Below, in pieces: positions 8,140-16,295 of a stretch of DNA of 64,000 nt (the first letter of the stretch is position 1; every line of letters begins with the position of its first letter). The notes beneath the pieces were generated by a model that saw only the letters and a program-made list of their open reading frames with translations, was not told the origin of the DNA and did no database searches. The stretch is from Streptomyces broussonetiae. Lineage in GTDB: Bacteria; Actinomycetota; Actinomycetes; Streptomycetales; Streptomycetaceae. The stretch spans positions 1,922,001 to 1,986,000 of the forward strand of contig NZ_CP047020.1 in assembly GCF_009796285.1 (NCBI RefSeq), in the 5' to 3' direction. The translations under genes were made by a program, and so were the position numbers.

Positions 8140-8347
8140 GCGGCGGCGGGCCGCCGATCCCGTACGCTTGCCTCTCACACCGGGCCGCGCACCGGCGTCA
8201 TCCCCCGATGCGCGGCAAGGTCCCGCAGTACCGAGGCCCGGATGGGGCGCGGGCCGCAAGAAACGGGCCAAATGGGGCGGAGCATGCTTTACCCATCGGT
8301 CACAAAGCGTTCGTGATCACGCAACACCTTTCCTTCACAGTGGCTGT

Positions 8348-9778
8348 ATGACTCCAGAGATGTCCGATGTGACCCGGGCGAGGCACGGACGCCCCGTACA
8401 CCACTGGCGGCGCGACCTCGTCGAACTCGCGGCCCTGTTCACAGCCGTCGCGGTGGCCGACGGCATGGCGAACCTGGTCGGGCACGGTCCCGACGGTCCC
8501 GCGCTGCTGATGATCTCGGCGCTCGCGCTCGCCGCGACGGCCGGTTTCCACACCTGGTGGGCACGGCGCCACGGCCACGCACCACCGGCGGACGATACCG
8601 GCGCCCGGCCGACCGCCGAGACGCGGTCGGCCGGGCCCGCCGGGCAGCCCGGCACCGCCACGAACGACATGGCCGGCGCCGCCGCACTGTGGCGGATGCG
8701 CACGACGGTGAAGGACGAGCCCGGTTCGCTGGCGGCGCTGTGCGTGGCCCTGGCCGGGCAGGGCGTGGACATCCTCAGCCTGCAGACCCACCCGCTGGCC
8801 GACGGCACCGTGGACGAGTTCCTGCTGCGGGCGCCGGGCGGGCTCGCGGGAGCCGAGATCCCCCGTGCCGTCTCGCTGGCCGGGGGCGTGTCCACCTGGA
8901 TCGAGCGGGCCGACGCGCACGACCTGGTCGACGTCCCCACCCGGGTGCTCGGGCTCGCCACGCGTACCGCCCTGGACGCCGCCGAACTGCCGCTGGCGCT
9001 GCGCAAGTTGCTGGGCCGGTGCACGATCCGTTCACTGCCCGGGACCCCGGCCGGCGGGGGCCGCGGACCGCAGCCGGTGCCGGTCGAGGGCGTCCTGGAG
9101 GACACCGTGATGCGGCTGCGGGCACCCGAGGACGGGGTGCTCGTCGTGGAGCGGCCGTACCTGCCGTTCACCCCGACCGAGTTCGCACGGGCCAGGGCGC
9201 TGGTGGAGCTGGACAACCGGCTCGGGCCGCGCATTCCGCGCGGCCAGGACGTGCTGACGCTGCCCGAGGGCAACGACATCACCGTCCGCCGGGTCGACAC
9301 CGGCGACCTGGCGGCGGCGAAGGCGATGCACGAGCGGTGCTCGCCACGCACCCTCGGCATGCGCTACCACGGCCCGGTCGGCGACGCGGGCCGCTATCTG
9401 AACCACCTGCTCAGCCCGCGCTTCGGCCGGACGCTGGCCGCACAGACCGCCACCGGCCGCATCGTCGGCCTCGGGCATCTGCTGTGGGACGGCGACGAGA
9501 CCGAGGTCGCGCTGCTGATCGAGGACGACTGGCAGCAGCGCGGCATCGGCGCCGAACTCCTCGGCCGGCTCGTCGCGATGGCCGTGGACGCGGGCTGCGC
9601 GAGCGTGTACGCCGTGACGCAGGCGTCCAACACCGGCATGGTCGCCGCGATGCGCGGCCTCGGACTGCCCCTCGACTACCAGATCGAGGAGGGCACGCTC
9701 GTGATCACGGCCCGGCTGGACGTGGCGCCGACCGTGCCCCACGGCGCACGGCTGGGCGAGAAGAGCCACAGGGACTGA
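8348..9778 (+). CDS. Membrane-anchored ACT domain-GNAT acetyltransferase fusion
   Basis: A 476-residue protein with three parts. Two hydrophobic stretches (about residues 25-70) probably anchor it in the membrane. An ACT-like domain (about 116-185: RTTVKDEPGSLAALCVALAG, then QGVDILSLQTHPL) is of the amino-acid-sensing kind. A GNAT domain (about 308-445) carries the acetyl-CoA loop QQRGIGAELLGRL. A less conserved segment joins ACT and GNAT. The pairing suggests an amino-acid-regulated acetyltransferase, perhaps for proteins, but this is inferred from domain order. No clear ribosome-binding site precedes the ATG; a second ATG four codons later is an alternative start. Confidence 0.8.
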   Translation: MTPEMSDVTRARHGRPVHHWRRDLVELAALFTAVAVADGMANLVGHGPDGPALLMISALALAATAGFHTWWARRHGHAPPADDTGARPTAETRSAGPAGQPGTATNDMAGAAALWRMRTTVKDEPGSLAALCVALAGQGVDILSLQTHPLADGTVDEFLLRAPGGLAGAEIPRAVSLAGGVSTWIERADAHDLVDVPTRVLGLATRTALDAAELPLALRKLLGRCTIRSLPGTPAGGGRGPQPVPVEGVLEDTVMRLRAPEDGVLVVERPYLPFTPTEFARARALVELDNRLGPRIPRGQDVLTLPEGNDITVRRVDTGDLAAAKAMHERCSPRTLGMRYHGPVGDAGRYLNHLLSPRFGRTLAAQTATGRIVGLGHLLWDGDETEVALLIEDDWQQRGIGAELLGRLVAMAVDAGCASVYAVTQASNTGMVAAMRGLGLPLDYQIEEGTLVITARLDVAPTVPHGARLGEKSHRD

Positions 9779-9815
9779 CGGACACCCGGCCCGGCCGGAT
9801 CCGCCGCGACGGCGC

Positions 9816-11039
9816 TCAGAGCGCGGGTCGGCAGGCGGCGGTCCCCGACTCCGCGTGGACCCCCGCCTGCCGGCCCCGCTGCACACCCAGCGCCTGGTCC
9901 AGGTCCGCCCACAGGTCGTCCACGTCCTCCAGCCCCACGGACAGCCGCAGCAGTTGGTCGCTCACCCCCGCCCCGCGCCGGTCGCCCGCGTCGACGATGC
10001 GGTGGCTGATGGACGCGGGGTGCTGGATGAGCGTGTCGACGCTGCCCAGGCTCACCGCCGGGGTGACGAGGCGGACCCGGGAGATGACCTCGTGCGGGTC
10101 GTCGTACACCTCGAAGGCGATCATCGCGCCGCCCAGCCGTGGGTAGTGGACGCGGGCCACGCGCGGGTCGGCGGTGAGCCGGCGGGCCAGTTCGGCGGCG
10201 CTGGCGGAGGCGGCCCGCACCCGCACCGGAAGTGTGGACAGTCCCCTCAGCAGCAGATAGCCCGCCAGCGGATGCAGGACACCGCCGGTGGCGAAACGTA
10301 TCTGCCGCAGCCTGCCCGCGAACTCCTCGTCACAGGCGACCACTCCGGCCAGCACATCCCCATGGCCGCCGAGGTACTTGGTGGCACTGTGCAGCACCAG
10401 TCGGGCGCCCTGCTCCGCGGGCCGTTGCAGGACCGGCGTGGCGAAGGTGTTGTCGGCGAGCAGCGGGACCGAGCCGCAGGCGTGCGCGACGGCCCGCAGG
10501 TCGAGTTCGGCGAGCGTCGGGTTGGCCGGTGACTCGACCAGGACGAGACCGGTGTCAGGGCGCAGCGCGTCGGTGATCCCGGCCGGGTCGGTCCAGGTGA
10601 CCTCCGTACCGAGCAGCCCGGCGGTCAGCAGGTGGTCGCTGCAGCCGTACAGGGGCCGAACGGCGACGACATGGCGCAGGCCCGTCGCCGCGCGGGCGAG
10701 CAGCACCGCGCTGAGCGCGGCCATCCCGCTGGCGAAGGCGACCGCGGACCCGGTGCCCTCCAGGCGGGCCAGGGCGGTCTCGAAGCGGGCCACGGTCGGA
10801 TTGCCGACGCGGCCGTAGACGGGCGGCCCGACGGGGTCGGCGCCGTCGGCGGCGAAGGCGTCGATACGGGCGGCCTCGGCTCGGCTGTCGTACGACGGAT
10901 AGGTGGTGGACAGGTCGATCGGCGGGGCGTGCAGGCCCTGGCGGGCGAGATCGTCGCGGCCGGCGTGCACGGCCTCGGTGGCAAGGGCTCTCGATGCGGT
11001 GCGTACGCCGTCGTAGGCACCGGTGCTCGCTGTGTCCAT
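9816..11039 (-). CDS. Trans-sulfuration PLP enzyme (cystathionine/methionine gamma-lyase family)
   Basis: A 407-residue fold-type I PLP enzyme of the Cys/Met metabolism family. Visible motifs are YGRVGNPTVARFETALARLE, ASGMAA for the phosphate-binding loop, DNTFATPVLQ, and SATKYLGGHGD with the PLP-binding Lys. The C-terminus keeps LRLSVGLEDVDDLWADLDQAL. The family includes cystathionine gamma-lyase, methionine gamma-lyase and gamma-synthases, and sequence alone does not separate them here. The start is the ATG of MDTASTGAYDG; a longer start would run into the divergent regulator. It is probably controlled by the adjacent Lrp protein, giving cysteine- or methionine-responsive catabolism. Confidence 0.88.
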   Translation of the reverse strand: MDTASTGAYDGVRTASRALATEAVHAGRDDLARQGLHAPPIDLSTTYPSYDSRAEAARIDAFAADGADPVGPPVYGRVGNPTVARFETALARLEGTGSAVAFASGMAALSAVLLARAATGLRHVVAVRPLYGCSDHLLTAGLLGTEVTWTDPAGITDALRPDTGLVLVESPANPTLAELDLRAVAHACGSVPLLADNTFATPVLQRPAEQGARLVLHSATKYLGGHGDVLAGVVACDEEFAGRLRQIRFATGGVLHPLAGYLLLRGLSTLPVRVRAASASAAELARRLTADPRVARVHYPRLGGAMIAFEVYDDPHEVISRVRLVTPAVSLGSVDTLIQHPASISHRIVDAGDRRGAGVSDQLLRLSVGLEDVDDLWADLDQALGVQRGRQAGVHAESGTAACRPAL

Positions 11040-11048
11040 GGCGGAAGG

Positions 11049-11068
11049 GTGAACATCGAACGGTTCAC
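11049..11068. promoter_or_regulatory. Dyad in the lyase/Lrp divergent promoter
   Basis: GTGAAC-N8-GTTCAC lies midway in the 59-bp gap between the PLP lyase and lrp-type genes. It is a likely operator for the Lrp regulator. Confidence 0.5.
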
Positions 11069-11098
11069 GGGTGCCGGACACCGTGCTACGTTCGGCCA

Positions 11099-11584
11099 AT
11101 GGCCGAATCTGTCGTACTGGATCCGGTGGACCTCCATCTGCTGCGGCTGCTGCAGAACGACGCCCGGACCACCTACCGCGACCTCGCCGAACAGGTGGGC
11201 GTCGCGCCCTCGACGTGTCTGGACCGGGTGACCCGGCTGCGCCGCTCGGGCGTCATCCTCGGGCATCAGCTGCGACTGGATCCGGCCAAACTGGGGCGCG
11301 GGCTCCAGGCGCTGCTGTCGGTGCAGGTACGGCCGCACCGACGGGAGCTGGTCGGGCCGTTCGTGGAGCGGATCCGGGTGCTGCCGGAGGCGCGGACGGT
11401 GTTCCATCTGACCGGTCCGGACGACTATCTGGTCCATGTGGCCGTCGCGGACATGGCCGATCTGCAGCGGCTGGTTCTGGACGAGTTCACCGCGCGGCGC
11501 GAGGTGGCCCGGGTGGAGACCCGTTTGATCTTCCAGCAGTGGGAGTGCGGGCCCCTGCTGCCTCCCGGCCACGCCCAGAGCTGA
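11099..11584 (+). CDS. Lrp/AsnC-family transcriptional regulator
   Basis: A 161-residue regulator. The N-terminal HTH (LDPVDLHLLRLLQNDARTTY, RDLAEQVGVAPSTCLDRV) is followed by a RAM/AsnC ligand-binding domain (residues about 65-150, with LTGPDDYLVHVAVADMADLQ). It is divergent from the trans-sulfuration enzyme with only 59 bp between the start codons, the classic regulator-target layout. The likely effector is a sulfur amino acid, by analogy with DecR-type regulators of cysteine desulfhydrases; this is inferred from context. The next gene follows 53 bp downstream on the same strand but looks functionally unrelated. Confidence 0.9.
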   Translation: MAESVVLDPVDLHLLRLLQNDARTTYRDLAEQVGVAPSTCLDRVTRLRRSGVILGHQLRLDPAKLGRGLQALLSVQVRPHRRELVGPFVERIRVLPEARTVFHLTGPDDYLVHVAVADMADLQRLVLDEFTARREVARVETRLIFQQWECGPLLPPGHAQS

Positions 11585-11637
11585 ATCCCCCCGAACGTGG
11601 GTGACGCGGAGATCCCCGCCGTATGAGGATGGGCTGC

Positions 11638-13329
11638 ATGTCTGAGACCAAGAGCCCGCTGCCCCGGCAGGTCGCCGACGCGTATGTGGACGACCTCATC
11701 GCCCTCGACCCGGTCACCGGCACCTACCTCGGTGTGCAGGAGAGTTCGAGCCGGCTGCCCGACTACTCGCCCGCGGGCCAGGAGTCCCTCGCCCGGCTGG
11801 CGCGGACCACGCTCGCCAGGCTCGACGAGGCGGAGCGGCAGCCCGGCGCGGACAGCGACGCCGAGCGCCGCTGCGCACGGCTGCTGCGTGAGCGGCTGAC
11901 CGCCGAGCTGGCCGTGGACGAGGCGGGCGAACACCTGCGCGCGATCGGCAACATGAGCACGCCCGGCCACTCGGTGCGGGACATCTTCACCGTCACCCCG
12001 CAGTCGACGGACGAGGACTGGGCGGCGATCGCCGAGCGGCTGCGTGCGGTGCCCGGCGCGCTCGCGGGCTACCGCGCCTCGCTGCAACTCGGCCTGGACC
12101 GCAAGCTGTTCGCGGCGCCGCGGCCGACCGCCACCTTCATCGAGCAGCTCGCCGAGTGGACGGACACCGACGGCTCGGGCCGCGGCTGGTACGAGGACTT
12201 CGCCGCCGCCGGACCGCAGGCGCTGCGCACGGAGCTGGACGAGGCGGCCCGCGCCGCGACCGGCGCGCTGGTGGAGCTGCGGGACTGGCTGCGGGACGTG
12301 TACGTCCCGGCGGCCGAGGGCTCCTCGAACGTGGTGGGGCGTGAGCGGTACGCCCGCTGGTCCCGCTACTTCAACGGTACCGACCTGGATCTGGACGAGG
12401 CGTACGCGTACGGCTGGTCCGAGTTCCACCGGCTGCTCGGCGAGATGAAGCAGGAGGCGGAGAAGATCCTGCCCGATGCGAAGACGCCGTGGGTCGCGCT
12501 CGCCCACCTCGACGAGCACGGCCGGAGCATCGAGGGCGTGGAGGAGGTCCGGGAGTGGCTCCAGGGCCTGATGGACCAGGCCATCGAGGACCTGGACGGC
12601 ACGCACTTCGAACTCGCCGAGCGGGTACGCAAGGTGGAGTCGCGCATCGCGCCGCCCGGCGGTGCCGCGGCCCCGTACTACACGCCCCCGTCGGAGGACT
12701 TCTCGCGTCCCGGCCGCACCTGGCTGCCGACCATGGGCCAGACCCGGTTCCCGGTCTACGACCTGGTGTCGACCTGGTACCACGAGGGTGTGCCCGGGCA
12801 TCACCTCCAGCTCGCCCAGTGGGCACACGTGGCGGAACACCTCTCCCGCTACCAGGCCACGATCGGCATCGTCAGCTCCAACGCCGAGGGCTGGGCGCTG
12901 TACGCGGAGCGGCTGATGGACGAGCTGGGCTATCTCAAGAGCCCGGAGGAGCGGCTCGGCTACCTGGACGCTCAGATGATGCGCGCGGTCCGGGTGATCG
13001 TGGACATCGGCATGCACCTGGAGCTGCGGATCCCGGCGGACTCGCCGTTCCACCCCGGTGAGCGCTGGACGCCGGAGCTGGCACAGGAGTTCTTCGGCTC
13101 GCACAGCAGCCGGCCGGCGGACTTCGTGGACAGCGAGGTGACCCGTTATCTGACGATTCCGGGCCAGGCCATCGGCTACAAGCTCGGTGAGCGGGCGTGG
13201 CTGCTGGGCCGCGAGAAGGCACGCGAGCGGCACGGCGACTCCTTCGACCTGAAGGCCTGGCACATGGCGGCCCTGTCGCAGGGTTCCCTCGGCCTGGACG
13301 ACCTGGTGGACGAGCTGTCGCAGCTCTGA
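11638..13329 (+). CDS. DUF885-family protein, predicted metallopeptidase-like
   Basis: A 563-residue soluble protein of the DUF885 family. The signature YHEGVPGHHLQ (about residue 380) looks like a metal-binding motif, and a distant NAEGWALYAERL block supplies a plausible third ligand region (Glu). The C-terminal RYLTIPGQAIGYKLGERAWL is also characteristic. The family is usually treated as peptidase-like, but I know of no confirmed substrate for the Streptomyces members. The ATG giving MSETKSPLP is chosen because GAGG lies about ten bases upstream; a start five codons earlier is possible. No signal peptide is present, so it is probably cytosolic. Confidence 0.88.
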   Translation: MSETKSPLPRQVADAYVDDLIALDPVTGTYLGVQESSSRLPDYSPAGQESLARLARTTLARLDEAERQPGADSDAERRCARLLRERLTAELAVDEAGEHLRAIGNMSTPGHSVRDIFTVTPQSTDEDWAAIAERLRAVPGALAGYRASLQLGLDRKLFAAPRPTATFIEQLAEWTDTDGSGRGWYEDFAAAGPQALRTELDEAARAATGALVELRDWLRDVYVPAAEGSSNVVGRERYARWSRYFNGTDLDLDEAYAYGWSEFHRLLGEMKQEAEKILPDAKTPWVALAHLDEHGRSIEGVEEVREWLQGLMDQAIEDLDGTHFELAERVRKVESRIAPPGGAAAPYYTPPSEDFSRPGRTWLPTMGQTRFPVYDLVSTWYHEGVPGHHLQLAQWAHVAEHLSRYQATIGIVSSNAEGWALYAERLMDELGYLKSPEERLGYLDAQMMRAVRVIVDIGMHLELRIPADSPFHPGERWTPELAQEFFGSHSSRPADFVDSEVTRYLTIPGQAIGYKLGERAWLLGREKARERHGDSFDLKAWHMAALSQGSLGLDDLVDELSQL

Positions 13330-13339
13330 CCTCCCGAAG

Positions 13340-13374
13340 CCGGCACGGGCCCCGGGACCGGCACGGGCCCCGGG
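13340..13374. repeat. 17-bp direct repeat just after the DUF885 gene
   Basis: CCGGCACGGGCCCCGGG occurs twice with one base between the copies. Each unit is itself partly palindromic (GGGCCC), so the pair may act as a weak terminator. Confidence 0.6.
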
Positions 13375-13623
13375 GCCGCGGCGCGAGTGGCTTGCACTCC
13401 GTCCTGCTGCCCCGGCCGCGGGCGCGGCCCGGGTGATCGGCCGGGCGGGAGCCCTGCGGCCTCGACCGCGGCGGCACCGTCCGGCGCCGCGATGCCGGCC
13501 ATGAGGAGCCGGGCACGTGGAACCCAGGCATGAGGCGCCAGACACGAGGCGCCACGCACCTGAGGCCAGGCACCCGGGATCCGGCAGCTGGGCCGCACGC
13601 CCATTTGCCGCCGCCACGACCGC

Positions 13624-13693
13624 TACCGGCTACCGGCTACCGGCCACCGGCCACCGGCCACCGGCCACCGGCCACCGGCCACCGGCCACCGGC
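13624..13693. repeat. Heptanucleotide tandem repeat, ten units
   Basis: Three TACCGGC units are followed by seven CACCGGC units without interruption. The 7-bp period is not a multiple of three, so all frames stay open and give false proline/threonine-rich ORFs. It lies in the 502-bp gap (13330-13831), where I see no gene. Confidence 0.9.
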
Positions 13694-13831
13694 CACCCAG
13701 GATCCACGACCCACGACCCTCAACCCCACAAGGCTCCGGGGCTCGGCCGTACGGCCGAGCCCCGGTGGCGCGGCCGGGCCGGGCGCGGCTTGCTGGTGCC
13801 GGGGCCGATGGGTCAAGGAGGCGGGCCTGCC

Positions 13832-14497
13832 GTGCGGGAGATGCGGGAGAGGCGGCCGGGACGGCAAGCCCTGGGGACACCACGCGCGGCCGGACTGGCG
13901 GGAGTCGTCTTCGCCCTGCTGCTGGCGGCGACGATGGTCCTGCTGCGGCTGGGTATCCCGGAAGGGGCCAACGCGGTCACCGCCCGGGGCTTCACGGACA
14001 TCGGCCGCCGCGACGCGGTGCGCGCGGCACTCTCGCTGGTGCCGTTCGCCGGGGTCTTCTTCCTCTGGTTCATCGGTGCCCTACGAGCGCACATCGGCGC
14101 GGTCGAGGACAAGTTCCTCGCCACCGTCCTCCTCGGCAGCGGGCTCGTCTTCACCGCCATGCTGTTCGGCGCCGGCGCGGCGGCCAGTGCCGTACTCGCC
14201 GTGGCCCACCCCCGCGGTGCCGCACCGGCGCTCGCCTCCTGGGACTTCGGCCGCCACCTCGCGTACCTGCTGATGACGGAGTACGCCATGCGGATGGCGG
14301 GCGTCTTCGTGTGCTCCATGTCGGTGATCGGCCGCCGTCTCGGCGTACTGCCCCACCCGCTCAGCGTCCTGGGCTTCCTCACGGCCCTGACGCTGCTCTT
14401 CGTCTCCTCGAGCGTGCCCTGGGCGGAGCTGGTGTTCCCCGCGTGGTCGCTGGTGCTCAGCGGCTACATCCTGACGGTGAGCGGGCCGGCCCGTTGA
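13832..14497 (+). CDS. Multi-pass membrane protein, function unknown
   Basis: A 221-residue protein with about five or six hydrophobic helices, including AGLAGVVFALLLAATMVLL, LVPFAGVFFLWFIGAL, FLATVLLGSGLVFTAMLFGA, and C-terminal VLGFLTALTLLFVSSSVPWA. The N-terminus is short and basic. I recognise no characterised family. The GTG start is chosen because AAGGAGG lies ten bases upstream; an ATG three codons later is possible. It precedes the ferredoxin gene by 134 bp on the same strand, and its link to the P450 cassette is unproven. The upstream tandem repeat lies in its leader or promoter region. Confidence 0.72.
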   Translation: MREMRERRPGRQALGTPRAAGLAGVVFALLLAATMVLLRLGIPEGANAVTARGFTDIGRRDAVRAALSLVPFAGVFFLWFIGALRAHIGAVEDKFLATVLLGSGLVFTAMLFGAGAAASAVLAVAHPRGAAPALASWDFGRHLAYLLMTEYAMRMAGVFVCSMSVIGRRLGVLPHPLSVLGFLTALTLLFVSSSVPWAELVFPAWSLVLSGYILTVSGPAR

Positions 14498-14631
14498 CCC
14501 GGATGCGGTCGCCGACGAGCGGGCTTCCCATGGGGCTCTCATGCTGGCGAGCGGGACACGACCACCGTCCGGGCCGCCGCACGCACCGCGGGCCGCGCAC
14601 CGGACCTGGCCACGGGAAGGGCGGAGCGTCG

Positions 14632-14880
14632 ATGAGGCTCGTCGTCGATCTCAACAAATGTCAGGGGTACGCCCAGTGCGCGTTCCTCGCTCCCGACGTC
14701 TTTGCCATGCATGGCGAGGAATCACTGGTCTACAACCCGCACGCCCCCGAGGAACAGCGGGAGCGACTGGCCCGTGCGGTCGCCGCCTGCCCGGTGCAGG
14801 CGATCACGGCCGACGGGCTGGAGGACCTCGTGGGTGAGCAGGGCACGGGATCCGCCCAGGAGGCGTCCGATGGCCGCTGA
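14632..14880 (+). CDS. Ferredoxin, probably [3Fe-4S] type
   Basis: An 82-residue ferredoxin. It has KCQGYAQC near residue 9 and ACPVQAI near residue 53, the spacing of the three-cysteine ferredoxins that serve actinobacterial P450s. No signal peptide is present. The stop overlaps the start of the reductase gene by 11 bases, and the P450 follows, so this is the electron carrier of a dedicated three-part monooxygenase chain (reductase to ferredoxin to P450). A C-terminal tail of about 20 residues after the fold is rich in Gly, Glu and Ser. Confidence 0.9.
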   Translation: MRLVVDLNKCQGYAQCAFLAPDVFAMHGEESLVYNPHAPEEQRERLARAVAACPVQAITADGLEDLVGEQGTGSAQEASDGR

Positions 14881-16261
14881 CTACTTGGACCGGCTCAGGC
14901 GCGAGGGCCGGATCGTGATCGTCGGCGCCTCGCTCGCGGGCCTGCGGGCGGCGGAGACGCTGCGCGCCGAGGGCTTCGCCGGCGAGCTGACCCTGATCGG
15001 GGACGAGCCCTACGAGCCCTACGACCGGCCGCCGCTGTCGAAGTCCGTCCTGCTGGGCATGGCGTCCCCGCTCCACACCGAGTTGCCGCACCGCTGGGAG
15101 ATCGACGCCAAGTGGCGGCTCGGCATCCCGGCGACCGGTCTGGACCTGGCGGCGAAACGGGTGAAGCTGGCCGACGGGGACGAAGTGCCGTACGACCGGC
15201 TGCTCATCGCGACCGGGGTGCGCGCGCGGCCCTGGCCGAAGGAGGACGAGGCCGGGCTCAGCGGTGTCTGCCTGCTGCGGACGCGGGAGGACGCGGCCGA
15301 TCTGTACCAGCGGCTGAAGGCGGGACCGCGCCGGGTGTTCGTCATCGGCGCCGGGTTCGCCGGTTCGGAGGTCGCCTCGGCCTGCCGCGGGATGGGCATC
15401 CCGGTCACCGTGGCGGAGCGCGCGGGCGCGCCGCTGGTGGGTGCGCTCGGCGGAGTGGTCGGCGCGGTCGCCGCCGACCTCCAGACCGAGAACGGCGTGG
15501 ACCTGCGCACCCATGTCACGGTGACCTCCCTGGAGGGTGACCCCGTGGGCCGGGTACGGGCCGTCCATCTGTCCGACGAGAGTGTCGTCGAGGCGGACGT
15601 GGTCGTGGTCTCGCTGGGCTCGCAGCGCAACACCGAGTGGCTGACCGGGTCGGGGCTGGGCGCCGGGCCCCGGGGCATCGCGTGCGACGCGGGCTGTCGC
15701 GCCTTCGACTTCCGGGGCATCGTCACGGACGACGTCTTCGTGGCGGGGGACGTCGCGCGCTCCCCGCACGCGCTGTTCGGCTACCAGTTCCTCTCGCTGG
15801 AGCACTGGGGCAACGCCGTCGCACAGGCGGAGACGGCCGCGCACAACATGATCTGCCACGGCGCCGACCGGCGCCCGCACCTGTGGATGCCGGCCTTCTG
15901 GTCGTCGATGTTCGGCGTGAACATCAAGTCGGTCGGCGTGCCCCCCATGGGCGAACAGCTCATGATCACGCAGGGTTCGCTGGCCGAGCGCCGCTTCGTC
16001 GGCGTGTACGGCTACAAGGGCCGTGTCATCGCCGCGGTGAGTTTCGACAACACCCGGTGGCTGGAGTTCTACGCGCGGCAGATCGAACAGGGCGAGCCGT
16101 TCCCCGTGGAGTTCCCGACGATGGACCGGCGTCCGGAAGGACGCCAGCCGGTGCCGGCGGACTTCCCCGACCCGTCGCTGCCGACCCACGGCCCGACCGT
16201 GACACTCACCGGCTACTCACCGGCCGACCAGCAGCTCGTCTTCCACCCGGCACGGCACTGA
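14870..16261 (+). CDS. FAD-dependent ferredoxin reductase
   Basis: A 463-residue flavoprotein of the putidaredoxin/rubredoxin reductase type. The first dinucleotide motif IVIVGASLAGLRAAETLR binds FAD, EPYDRPPLSK is typical of oxygenase-coupled reductases, and VFVIGAGFAGSEVASACR binds NAD(P)H. DDVFVAGDVAR supplies the second FAD-contact motif. At about 50 residues longer than many family members, it has an extended C-terminal tail. AGGAGG is seven bases before the ATG, inside the ferredoxin gene. It should pass electrons from NAD(P)H to the ferredoxin for the downstream P450. Confidence 0.92.
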   Translation: MAADYLDRLRREGRIVIVGASLAGLRAAETLRAEGFAGELTLIGDEPYEPYDRPPLSKSVLLGMASPLHTELPHRWEIDAKWRLGIPATGLDLAAKRVKLADGDEVPYDRLLIATGVRARPWPKEDEAGLSGVCLLRTREDAADLYQRLKAGPRRVFVIGAGFAGSEVASACRGMGIPVTVAERAGAPLVGALGGVVGAVAADLQTENGVDLRTHVTVTSLEGDPVGRVRAVHLSDESVVEADVVVVSLGSQRNTEWLTGSGLGAGPRGIACDAGCRAFDFRGIVTDDVFVAGDVARSPHALFGYQFLSLEHWGNAVAQAETAAHNMICHGADRRPHLWMPAFWSSMFGVNIKSVGVPPMGEQLMITQGSLAERRFVGVYGYKGRVIAAVSFDNTRWLEFYARQIEQGEPFPVEFPTMDRRPEGRQPVPADFPDPSLPTHGPTVTLTGYSPADQQLVFHPARH

Positions 16262-16295
16262 TCGCCGCCGCATCCCGACGCTCCGAGGACCTGTC

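Noticed and set aside
11425..13617. A 730-codon minus-strand open frame opposite the DUF885 gene
   Set aside because: Antisense shadow of a gene with clear motifs; composition is Arg/Ala/Gly-rich and it crosses unrelated intergenic sequence.
13624..13693. Possible CRISPR array
   Set aside because: Units are 7 bp, directly adjacent and have no spacers, and no cas genes are present.
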